Below are positions 16,657 through 24,003 of a stretch of DNA of 64,000 nucleotides, in pieces. A program made the position numbers and the translations under genes. Origin of the DNA: Actinophytocola xinjiangensis. Its GTDB lineage: Bacteria > Actinomycetota > Actinomycetes > Mycobacteriales > Pseudonocardiaceae. How positions within the stretch are numbered: the stretch's first letter is position 1; each line of letters starts with the position of its first letter. Under the pieces are notes generated by a model. It worked only from the letters and a program-made list of their open reading frames with translations, had not been told where the DNA came from and did not search any database. The stretch covers positions 310,001-374,000 of the forward strand of contig NZ_MSIF01000006.1 in NCBI RefSeq assembly GCF_001921215.1. The letters are read 5' to 3'.

Positions 16657-17667
16657 ATGGCGTGGTTGACGACCATCCCGAGGAGCGAGGCGACCGGCGA
16701 GCTGGCGCGGACCTACGAGGCCATGGCCGCCCGCCCCATCCCGGACGCCTACCAGCCGCCGCACGGCGACGCACCGGGGATCATCCGCGCGCACAGCCTC
16801 GACCCGGAGCTGATGCGGCTCACCTTCGGGGTGTCCGGCGCGCTGCACCGCTCGACGCTGAGCTGGGCGGACCGGGAGCTGATCTCCAGCGTCACCTCCC
16901 GCACCAACCAGTGCTTCTATTGAACATCGGCTCACGCGGAGTTTCTGCGTGTCGCTTCCGGTGACCCCGCCCTGGCGGAAACCGTGCTCACCCGCGCTGA
17001 TGAGAGCCTGTCCGCGCGCGAGGCCGTCCTGGCGCGCTACGCCGCCGCGCTGACCGCGGCGCCGTGGTCGATCACACCCGCGTTCGCCGAGCAGTTCGCC
17101 GCCCACGGCCTCGACGGGGACGCCGTCCAGGCCGCGACCGGCGTGGTCGCCATGTTCAACTACCTGACCAGGGTCGCCGACGCCACCGGCATCGACTTCG
17201 ACTACGCCTCGCCGCTGCCGGTGTTCCAGCCCGACCGCGACCGGGACCCGACCCCGCGCCCCGCCCGGCGGCACTGGCCGTCGGTGGCCGGCGAGGACCG
17301 CACGCTGCCCGCGTTCCCGGACCTCGGCCAGGCCTGGCAGCGCTGGCGCACGCACGTGTTCGACACCGACGAGCCGCTGACCGGCCGCGAACGCCGGCTG
17401 CTGGCCGCCGCGGCCGCCCAGGAGTCCTGCGACCGCACCCGCGCCGAGGACCTGGCCGACACGGTCCCCGGCGACGACCGCGAGTCCCTGCTGGACACCT
17501 TCGCCCGCCGGCTCTCCCGCCAGCCGTGGCGGATGACCCCGGCCGACCTGGACGGTCTGCGCGCCGCCGGCTACCCCGAACCCGCGCTGCTGCACGTGAT
17601 CTCGGTGGTGGCGCTGCAGAACGCCGAGTCCCGCCTGGCCATGGGCCACGCCCTCACCCGCCGCTGA
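16657..17667 (+). CDS. AhpD-like selenoprotein with in-frame TGA read as selenocysteine (Sec89)
   Basis: Read through the TGA at 16921-16923 the gene encodes 336 residues with two carboxymuconolactone-decarboxylase/AhpD-like domains. The first has the redox motif C86-F-Y-U89-T-S-A-H93, matching the AhpD pattern CxxCxxxH with the second cysteine replaced by Sec. The frame continues without shift for 248 codons after the TGA, with domain sequence on both sides. The second domain (about 235-335) lacks a CxxC. A SECIS-like hairpin follows the TGA, and selB plus tRNA-Sec lie divergently next door. Expected role: thiol- or hydroperoxide-dependent oxidoreductase. An automatic call would split it at 16923 and 16984. 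It overlaps the convergent gene by 14 bases. Confidence 0.92.
16933..16951 (+). promoter_or_regulatory. SECIS-like hairpin downstream of the Sec codon
   Basis: The arms CACGC (16933-16937) and GCGTG (16947-16951) pair, extended by a G-T wobble and two inner pairs to an 8-pair stem with loop GTT. The loop begins with G and lies 17 bases after the TGA, within the spacing and loop rules I recall for bacterial SECIS elements (G in the first two loop positions, 16-37 bases from UGA). It codes for AHAEFLRVA with unusually AT-ending codons (GCT, TTT, CGT, GCT). Confidence 0.8.
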
Positions 17668-18805
17668 GGCGCGACCGGGCGCGGTAGTGGTCCAGGACGT
17701 CCTGGCGCAACAGCGCCCCGAAGCCGGCCGACGCGATCCGCTGGCCGAGCTGGGCCGGCGACACGCCCAGCGCGGTCGCCGTCGCGGCCACGTTCCAGTC
17801 GTGGGAGGCGAGTTGGTTGAGCAGATGGCCCCGACGGGCCTGGTTCTCCGACAGGCGGAAGGTCTTGAGGTAGGCGGTGCGGCCCCGGCGGTCGGTGATC
17901 AGCTCACCGAGGTGGTTGGGTTCGCCGAGCCGGAAACCGGGCAGGAACCGGGACAGCGTGAACTCGCCCAGGCGGTACACCCGGCGCACGTCGTAGCTCG
18001 GCTCCAGCAGTTCGGCGGCCATCACCGAGTCGTGGAACTCCGTCCACTCGCCACGCTGCCGGTCGGCCGCCGCGCGCAGATCGGCGAGCGTGCGGACGTG
18101 GGTGCCGCTGATCGCCGCCCGGAACTCGGGCACCGGCCGGCCGAACAGGCCGTAGTGGTGGACCAGCTCACCGAACAGGTCCTGCACCAGGCTCGGGTGC
18201 AGGGCGCGGTAGTCGTCGGGGTGGGGCACCACGAACGCCGCCGCCAGCGCGTCCGCGACGTAGCAGAGCACGCCGCACTGGCCGGGGTGGATCTCGAACA
18301 CCCGCAGCGCGTCGGCCAGGTCCCGGATCTCCGCGCCCCGGTAGGCCTGTTCCTCGCGCGGCGAGAGCCCCCGGGACACCGCGCGCCGCGACCACTCGTC
18401 CCAGACGACCGTCGGGCCGCCGAAGTGCAGGGCCAGGTAGCCCTGCAGGGCCAGGTGCAGCGGCAGGAACCGCAGCCGGCCGCGCTCCACCCGCCTGGCC
18501 ATCCGGCGCTGCAGGCGCAGCGGCAGGCAGTCGATCGTCGTCGAGTCGTCGTCCTTGGTCAGCTGGGTGCCGTAGGCGGCGGCGAGGGTGTCGTCGGCGC
18601 CCCAGGCGGCGACGAACCCGTGCGGGACGTAGCTGGCGTAGTAGTGGCGCGCGTCCACCGCGACGACGGCGGTCTCGGTCTCGTAGGCGTGGCGGTGCAG
18701 CCGAAGGCCGACGACCGGACGGTCCCGGACCAGTGGCACCAGCCGCACCCCGCCCCACACCTGGGACGGGCCGGCGGTCAGCCCGTCGAGGCTCAGGCCG
18801 GTCAT
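17654..18805 (-). CDS. Uncharacterised protein coupled to a TROVE/vWA-like protein
   Basis: I cannot assign a function to this 383-residue protein. The N-terminal half begins PSQVWGGVRLVPLVRD and is beta-rich with conserved-looking RLHRHAYETETAVVAVDARHYYASYVPHG sequence; I tentatively connect it with the ARPP-2-like proteins described beside Ro/TROVE genes, but cannot confirm this. The last 60 residues contain a Fis-like helix-turn-helix (HDWNVAATATALGVSPAQLGQRI), suggesting nucleic-acid binding. The ATG overlaps the stop of the upstream gene (ATGA), so the two products are made together. Its end overlaps the selenoprotein gene by 14 bases on the other strand. Confidence 0.7.
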   Translation of the reverse strand: MTGLSLDGLTAGPSQVWGGVRLVPLVRDRPVVGLRLHRHAYETETAVVAVDARHYYASYVPHGFVAAWGADDTLAAAYGTQLTKDDDSTTIDCLPLRLQRRMARRVERGRLRFLPLHLALQGYLALHFGGPTVVWDEWSRRAVSRGLSPREEQAYRGAEIRDLADALRVFEIHPGQCGVLCYVADALAAAFVVPHPDDYRALHPSLVQDLFGELVHHYGLFGRPVPEFRAAISGTHVRTLADLRAAADRQRGEWTEFHDSVMAAELLEPSYDVRRVYRLGEFTLSRFLPGFRLGEPNHLGELITDRRGRTAYLKTFRLSENQARRGHLLNQLASHDWNVAATATALGVSPAQLGQRIASAGFGALLRQDVLDHYRARSRLSGG

Positions 18806-20208
18806 CGGGCCGGCCCCGCGAACCGGGCGACCCGCTGGTCGAGGTAGGACCGCAGCCGGTCGAGGTCGCCGGTGCCGGCGGCCAGCCCGGCGAACTCCAC
18901 CAGCGCCGGGAGGTCCTCGGCGTTGCGCACACCCACGGTCGGCACCCCGGCGCAGAGCCGGTGCACGTCGAAGTCGTCGGCGTCGTAGACCGGGTTGAGG
19001 TGCACCACGGCCGTGCGGCCGTCGGGGTCCAGGCGCTCGCGCCACACCCGCAGCACCTCGGCGGCCAGCCCCGGCGGGGCGTTGTCCCAGCCGTCGGACA
19101 CGATCAGCAGCCGGTCCGGGGCGTGGTCGAGGGCGTCGAGCACGCGCTCACCGAGCGGGGTCGGGCCGAACGGGTGGAGCAGCAACGCGTCGGTCCGCCC
19201 GGAGGTCCACAGTGGAACGTAGGTCGTCGCCAGGGCCTCGCACAGGAAGTGCGCGGCCAACGCGACGGCCAGCGGGCGGCGACGCTTGTGGGTCGAGCCG
19301 ATCGAGGAGAAGCTGTCGTCGAGCACGGCGGCCACCCGGCCCCAGCGTCCGGCGTGCTCACCGGCGACCCGCCGCGCGGCGACGCGCAGCGCACCGGTCA
19401 GCTCGGCCCGCCGCAGGGCACGGTCGTCGCCGGGCAGCGACAGCACGTAGGACGCGAGCCTGGTCAACGGCATGGTGTCCAGGTCGGGCGCGACCCCGAC
19501 ACCCGCCCGGGCGGCGGACTCGCGCAGCCGCAGCCGCTCCAGGCGGGTCATCGTCGGCGTGGCACGCTCCAGGAACGTCGCCCGGTCGATGCCGTGCCTG
19601 GCCGCGAACCCCTCGGCGACGGTGAACGGCAGTTCGTAGACAGCGCTCCGCTCGTGGTGCGCGCGCCGCCACGCGTCCAGGATCGGCGTGGCGTAACGAC
19701 TCTGGCGGCGCGGGGCGAACAGGAACGGGCCGAGTTCGGCCGGCGGCGCGAGGTGGGTGTGGCGCACCGTGTCCCTGACCGCGCCCCGGTACTTCACCGC
19801 GTCGAACGCCAGGTCCGGCCGGGCGGCCAGCCAGTCGCGAACGACGGCCCTGGTCAGCCGGTTGTTCACCCGCGCGCGGCGCAGCGAGCGGAACAGGTCG
19901 TAGACCCGCTGGGGCGGCGTCACCGCCAGCCGCGCGGCGATCAGCCGGCCCTCGCGGCGCCGCTCGTCGGGGGTCGTCGTGCCGGGGTCGGCCAGCAGGC
20001 GCGCCACGATCATCGCGGCGTTGTGGTCGTTGACGTCCAGGGCGAGGGTCGCCGCGTAGAGGTCGCGGTAGTTGCCGAGCAGGTAGTCGTGCAGGAACTC
20101 CAGCGACAGCCGCTGGGTGCCGGCGTCCGCGCGGAACTCCCGCTGGCCGGTCGCGGTGATCGCCGCGTTCACGAACAGCAGCAGGTCCGACGCGGCGAGG
20201 GTGTCCAT
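18802..20208 (-). CDS. Ro60-like protein: TROVE-type helical domain plus vWA domain
   Basis: Protein of 468 residues. The first 240 residues are alpha-helical repeats resembling the TROVE module of Ro60 (AVKYRGAVRDTVRHTHL compares with the KYR...RDLLRLSH segment). The C-terminal part is a von Willebrand A fold with a MIDAS-like site (LDDSFSS), a second motif LLIVSDGWDN, and a Rossmann-like end. Bacterial Ro proteins bind Y-RNAs and act in RNA quality control with PNPase or RtcB. No RtcB or obvious Y RNA was seen nearby. The ATG at 20206-20208 follows AGGAGG directly. It overlaps the next gene by four bases. Confidence 0.68.
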   Translation of the reverse strand: MDTLAASDLLLFVNAAITATGQREFRADAGTQRLSLEFLHDYLLGNYRDLYAATLALDVNDHNAAMIVARLLADPGTTTPDERRREGRLIAARLAVTPPQRVYDLFRSLRRARVNNRLTRAVVRDWLAARPDLAFDAVKYRGAVRDTVRHTHLAPPAELGPFLFAPRRQSRYATPILDAWRRAHHERSAVYELPFTVAEGFAARHGIDRATFLERATPTMTRLERLRLRESAARAGVGVAPDLDTMPLTRLASYVLSLPGDDRALRRAELTGALRVAARRVAGEHAGRWGRVAAVLDDSFSSIGSTHKRRRPLAVALAAHFLCEALATTYVPLWTSGRTDALLLHPFGPTPLGERVLDALDHAPDRLLIVSDGWDNAPPGLAAEVLRVWRERLDPDGRTAVVHLNPVYDADDFDVHRLCAGVPTVGVRNAEDLPALVEFAGLAAGTGDLDRLRSYLDQRVARFAGPAR

Positions 20209-20348
20209 CACTCCTCCTGGACGGGCGAACGAGAACGTGGGCGCCGGCCGGGGAATGGGGGTGCGATCAGCGAATCATCGCTTCAGAGGCGGGTTCCGGA
20301 AGTCGCACCGGAGTCCCACGGCCGGCGCCAGGACAGTAGCAACCGGGA

Positions 20349-20365
20349 CACCGGTCAGACCGGTG
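20349..20365. promoter_or_regulatory. 17-base perfect palindrome between the TROVE/vWA gene and the lipase gene
   Basis: The arms CACCGGTC and GACCGGTG are separated by one base. It sits about 79 bases upstream of the lipase ATG and 141 bases upstream of the divergent gene, a typical place for a regulator site. The cognate factor is unknown. Confidence 0.5.
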
Positions 20366-20443
20366 ATTTCGCCGATGTGACGGCGCGGGCGGGGTGGGCA
20401 CAGTGGAACGGTCCCACCTCCTACCCCCTGTTTCGGAGGACCA

Positions 20444-21112
20444 ATGCGTCGAATCCTCGGTCTCGTCGCGGCCATGGCGGTCGCGTTCGCGGTGTTCACG
20501 CCGGCGACCACGGCCAGCGCGTCCACCAGTACCCCGGTGATCTTCGTGCACGGCTACACCGGCAGCGCGTCGAACTGGGTCACCGCGATGAGCGTGTTCC
20601 GGGCGGCCGGCTGGTCGAGCGGCGACCTGTTCGCCTACGAGTACAACTCCTACGGCAACAACGTGACCAACGCGCGCGGCCTGGCCAGCTACGCCGACAC
20701 CGTCAAGGCACGCACCGGCGCGTCGAAGGTCGCCATCGTCAACCACTCCATGGGCGGGCTGGTCAGCCAGTACTACCTCAAGGTGCTCGGCGGCAACGCG
20801 AACGTCAGCCACCTGGCCTCGATCGCGGGGGCCAACCACGGCACCACGGCCGCCGGTGCCTGTCTGGTGTTCGTCACCTGTCAGCAGATGTATCCCGGCT
20901 CGTCGTTCATCGCCCAGATCTCGGCCGGTGACGAGACGCCGGGCGCCACCGAGTACGCGACCTGGTACTCGGCGTGCGACGGCGTGATCCTCCCCTACAC
21001 CAGCACCCGGCTCACCGGCGCGGACAACAACCTCGTCGTCTGCCAGACCCACCTCGGGTTCCTGGCCGACACCGGTGTGCTGGGGCAGATCGCCAGCTAC
21101 GTCAAGGGCTGA
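20444..21112 (+). CDS. Secreted lipase (Streptomyces LipA / lipase class 2 type)
   Basis: Exported lipase of 222 residues that would hydrolyse triglycerides or esters outside the cell. A signal peptide (RRILGLVAAMAVAFAVF...ASA) is followed by the minimal alpha/beta-hydrolase of this family: oxyanion region FVHGYTGSASNW, nucleophile elbow NHSMGG, and the catalytic His in CQTHLGFL. Cysteines in GACLVFVTCQQ and SACDG/VVCQT probably form disulfides. An ATG preceded by TTTCGGAGGACCA makes the start secure. The gene is divergent from the TROVE/vWA operon. Confidence 0.92.
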   Translation: MRRILGLVAAMAVAFAVFTPATTASASTSTPVIFVHGYTGSASNWVTAMSVFRAAGWSSGDLFAYEYNSYGNNVTNARGLASYADTVKARTGASKVAIVNHSMGGLVSQYYLKVLGGNANVSHLASIAGANHGTTAAGACLVFVTCQQMYPGSSFIAQISAGDETPGATEYATWYSACDGVILPYTSTRLTGADNNLVVCQTHLGFLADTGVLGQIASYVKG

Positions 21113-21130
21113 CGCGCGCGCCGCGACGGC

Positions 21131-21787
21131 TCACACGCTGCGCAGCACCGACACCACGACCCCGAGGACCACGGCCTCGTCGCCGTCGATCACCTGGTAG
21201 GCGGGGTTGCGGGGTTCGAGCAGCACGTGGCCGTCGCGGCGGCGGTAGACCTTGACGGTGGCCTCGCCGTCGAGCATGGCGGCCACGATCTGGCCGGAGT
21301 GCGCCTCGGGCTGCTGGCGCACGACGACGATGTCCCCGTCGCAGATGGCCGCGTCGACCATCGAGTCGCCCCGCACCCGCAGGCCGAAGACCGTGCCGCG
21401 CCCGGTCAGCCCGCGCGGCAGCGACAGCACGTCGTCGACGTGTTCCTCGGCCGCGATCGGCACCCCGGCGGCGATGTCACCGACCACCGGCACCGGCACC
21501 TGGTCGGTGGCCGCCCGCTCGTCCGGCTGGCGCAGGAACACCCGCACGTCGATCGCCCGGGAGACCGTGCTGCTGCGCCGCAGGAAACCCTTGTCCTCCA
21601 GGCTCGCCAGGTGTTTGGACACCGACGAGGAGGACCGCAGGCCGACGGCGTCGCCGATCTGCCGGGTGCTCGGCGAGTACCCGTGCCGGCCGACCCAGTC
21701 CCGGATGGCGGCCAGGATCCGCTGCTGGCGCGGCGGCAGGCCGGCGACGTCCAGGTCGCCGAACACGTCATCGTCGAAGGTGGTCAC
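21131..21787 (-). CDS. LexA-like self-cleaving repressor
   Basis: Repressor of 218 residues with an N-terminal winged helix (RQQRILAAIRDWVGRHGYSPSTRQIGDAVGL) and a complete S24 autoprotease: cleavage site Ala107-Gly108, nucleophile Ser142 (GDSM) and Lys179 (TVKVY). It should be cut on RecA-filament contact. The DNA-binding half departs from the usual actinobacterial LexA (SSSSVSKHLASLEDKGFL), and the gene lacks its own promoter gap. Its GTG start lies inside the 3' end of the LysR gene, a 20-base overlap. It may be a second, specialised LexA rather than the main SOS repressor. Confidence 0.87.
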   Translation of the reverse strand: MTTFDDDVFGDLDVAGLPPRQQRILAAIRDWVGRHGYSPSTRQIGDAVGLRSSSSVSKHLASLEDKGFLRRSSTVSRAIDVRVFLRQPDERAATDQVPVPVVGDIAAGVPIAAEEHVDDVLSLPRGLTGRGTVFGLRVRGDSMVDAAICDGDIVVVRQQPEAHSGQIVAAMLDGEATVKVYRRRDGHVLLEPRNPAYQVIDGDEAVVLGVVVSVLRSV

Positions 21788-22694
21788 CGGGCGAATCGTA
21801 GAGGTCGGTCGGTTCGTCGCCGCCGAGGACTCCGAGGACGCCCAGGAACGCGCCGGCCGCCGGTGTGCGGGTGTGCCGGCCCCACACGACGTACTCGACG
21901 CGCATCGGTGCGTCGATGACCTCGACGGTGGCCAGGCCGGGCAGTCGGGGCGCCCAGGCTGCCGGGAGCAGCGCGATGCCCAGGCCCTCCCCCACCAGCC
22001 GGGTCATCAGGTGGTCGACGGTGCTCACCTCGAAGGCGACGTCGCGGGTCAGGCCGGCGGCGGCGAAGGCCTCGTCGGACTGGGCGCGGCCGGCGGTCCC
22101 GGCCGGCAGGTCGACGAACGGCTCCCCGGCCAGGTGGGCCAGGCTCGTGGAGGTCTCGCCGGCCAGTGGGTGGTCCGGCGCGATCACGGCGACCAGCCGG
22201 TCGCAGGCCAGCTCGTGCATGGTGACGCCCTGGGGCTCGGTACTGGTGGGCAGGCCGAGGAAGGCGACGTCGAGGCTGCCCTGCCGGACCTGTTCGACGA
22301 GGTGTTCGCTGGCGCCGACCCGCAGGCTGATCCGCACGTGCGGGTAGGTCTGGCGGAACTCGCGCAGCGCGGCCGGCAGGTCGACGGCGGCGACGGTGGG
22401 GATCAGGCCGACGGCCAGCCGCCCGCGCACCTCGCCGACGGCCGCGGCGGCCTCGGCGGCGGCCCGTTCGGCGGCGGCGAGGCACTGGCGGGCCGCCGGC
22501 AGGAACGCGGTGCCGGCGGGGGTCAGCCGCACCCGGCGGCTGGTGCGCTCGAACAGCCGGGCGCCCAGTTCCCGTTCCAGGCGCGCGACCTGGTGGCTCA
22601 GCGCGGACTGGACGACCAGGCACTGCTGCGCGGCCCGGGTGAAGCTGTTCGTCTCGGCGATCGCGACGACGTAGCGCAGTTGTTGGAGCTCCAT
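21768..22694 (-). CDS. LysR-family transcriptional regulator
   Basis: Regulator of 308 residues. It has a LysR winged helix at the N-terminus (ELQQLRYVVAIAETNSFTRAAQQCLVVQSALSHQVARLE) and a two-lobed co-inducer domain. The ATG at 22692-22694 opens exactly on this domain; an upstream in-frame start is less likely. It is divergent from the EamA exporter gene at 22773, and an inverted repeat lies between them, the classic arrangement for LysR control of a neighbour. Its 3' end overlaps the LexA-like gene. Confidence 0.93.
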   Translation of the reverse strand: MELQQLRYVVAIAETNSFTRAAQQCLVVQSALSHQVARLERELGARLFERTSRRVRLTPAGTAFLPAARQCLAAAERAAAEAAAAVGEVRGRLAVGLIPTVAAVDLPAALREFRQTYPHVRISLRVGASEHLVEQVRQGSLDVAFLGLPTSTEPQGVTMHELACDRLVAVIAPDHPLAGETSTSLAHLAGEPFVDLPAGTAGRAQSDEAFAAAGLTRDVAFEVSTVDHLMTRLVGEGLGIALLPAAWAPRLPGLATVEVIDAPMRVEYVVWGRHTRTPAAGAFLGVLGVLGGDEPTDLYDSPGDHLRR

Positions 22695-22700
22695 CGATCT

Positions 22701-22715
22701 ATCGTGCACCACGAT
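22701..22715. promoter_or_regulatory. Candidate LysR binding site in the LysR/EamA divergent region
   Basis: ATCGTG-CAC-CACGAT is a perfect 6-3-6 inverted repeat only 6 bases from the LysR start and 58 from the EamA start. It suits an autoregulatory and activating LysR site. The call rests on symmetry and position. Confidence 0.55.
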
Positions 22716-22772
22716 TGATGAGGTGACAAACATGTGTTGGACTCATTGATCGTTCGTGGGGAGACTGGAGCC

Positions 22773-23651
22773 ATGACCGGAAACCCGACGCGCGTCGCGT
22801 TGACCGCGCTCGCCCCCGCCGTGTGGGGCACCACCTACGTGGTCACCACCGAACTCCTGCCGCAGGGTCATCCGGTGTTCGCCGCGCTGCTGCGCGCGCT
22901 GCCGGCCGGTCTGATCGCACTCGCGCTGACCAGGACACTGCCGCGCGGCGAGTGGTGGTGGAAGGCCGCGGTGCTCGGCGTGCTGAACATCGGTCTGTTC
23001 AACGTGTTGCTGTTCATCGCCGCCGAGCGCCTGCCCGGCGGCGTCGCCGCGACCCTGGCCGCCGGCCAGCCGCTGGTGGTCGCCCTGCTGGCGGTGGCGG
23101 TCCTGCGCGAACGCCCCTCCGCGTGGCGGTTGGCCTGGGGGGTCACCGGGATCGTCGGCGTCGGCCTGGTGGTGATCGGCCCGGCGGCGGGACTGGACGC
23201 GGTCGGCGTGGTCGCCGGCCTGGCGAGCGCGGTGTCGATGGCCCTCGGGGTGACGCTGACCAAGCGCTGGGGCCGGCCCCCGCAGGCCAGCCCGACGGCC
23301 TTCGCCGGCTGGCAGCTCGCGGCGGCCGGGCTGTTCCTGCTGCCGGTCACGTTCGTCGCCGAAGGCGCGCCACCGGCGATCGACCTGGCCGCCGCGCTCG
23401 GGTACCTGTGGCTGGGTCTGGTCGGCGGGCTGATCGCCTACGTGCTGTGGTTCCAGGGGATCACGTCGCTGCCGGTCACCTCGGTGGCGGTACTGCCGCT
23501 GCTCTCACCGCTGGTGGCCGCGGCGCTCGGCGCCGCGCTGCTCGGTCAACTCCTGGGCCCGGTGCAGCTGATGGGCTTCGCGCTGGCCCTCGGTGCGATC
23601 CTCGCCGGACAGCTGCCCGCCCCCGCCAGGCGCGTCCCCGTCCGGAGCTGA
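22773..23651 (+). CDS. EamA/DMT-family exporter
   Basis: Inner-membrane protein of 292 residues with ten predicted helices in two EamA repeats (each with the WG...and ALLRALPAG / ASAVSMALGVTLTKRWG pattern). Family members export amino acids, metabolites or drugs. The ATG at 22773 follows CTGGAG at a normal distance; the longer reading frame from 22734 starts in the regulatory region. It is divergent from, and probably controlled by, the LysR gene. Substrate not predictable. Confidence 0.9.
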   Translation: MTGNPTRVALTALAPAVWGTTYVVTTELLPQGHPVFAALLRALPAGLIALALTRTLPRGEWWWKAAVLGVLNIGLFNVLLFIAAERLPGGVAATLAAGQPLVVALLAVAVLRERPSAWRLAWGVTGIVGVGLVVIGPAAGLDAVGVVAGLASAVSMALGVTLTKRWGRPPQASPTAFAGWQLAAAGLFLLPVTFVAEGAPPAIDLAAALGYLWLGLVGGLIAYVLWFQGITSLPVTSVAVLPLLSPLVAAALGAALLGQLLGPVQLMGFALALGAILAGQLPAPARRVPVRS

Positions 23652-23657
23652 CCCGGG

Positions 23658-23987
23658 TCACCCTGGCTCGGCGCGGTTCCACCGGAGTTTCACCTCGATC
23701 TGGCCGCCGACCCCGGTACGGGCGATGACCGCGCCGACCTCGGCATCGAACTTGACGCCGAAGGTCAGCTCGATCTCGTCCGGTGCGGTGGCCATCGCGG
23801 TGAACTGGGCCAGGGCCGAGGCGGCGGCGTCCCGGACGTCACCGATGGCCTTCTCGAACTGGGTCCGGGCCTCGCGCAGCACGTCACCCGCGCGGCCGGC
23901 CCTGGCCACGCCGGGCGGGACGTCGACCTCCACCAGTACCGAACCCCCGTCGGTCAGGGGAAACCGGGCGATCTCCTGTTGCGTCAC
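23658..23987 (-). CDS. Small protein with trypsin-co-occurring domain 1 (CU044_2847-like)
   Basis: Small cytoplasmic protein of 109 residues, last gene of the kinase/protease operon. Its pattern is a short beta-rich start (ARFPLTDGGSVLVEVDVPPG), a central helix (VLREARTQFEKAIGDVRDAAASALAQF) and a beta end (EIELTFGVKFDAEVGAVIART...GQIEVKLRW). This matches the small domain that travels with trypsin-like proteases in predicted actinomycete conflict systems. The presence of such a protease four genes upstream supports the match. The GTG at 23985-23987 has an AAGGGA site. Its role is unknown; it may bind or modulate the protease. The gene abuts the EamA gene convergently. Confidence 0.75.
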   Translation of the reverse strand: MTQQEIARFPLTDGGSVLVEVDVPPGVARAGRAGDVLREARTQFEKAIGDVRDAAASALAQFTAMATAPDEIELTFGVKFDAEVGAVIARTGVGGQIEVKLRWNRAEPG

Positions 23988-24003
23988 GCACACGTCCCTT
24001 TCG

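Noticed and set aside
16657-16983. The TGA at 16921 as a nonsense mutation making a pseudogene
   Set aside because: It replaces exactly the catalytic cysteine, the frame stays open for 248 more codons, and tRNA-Sec, selB and a SECIS-like hairpin lie in place.
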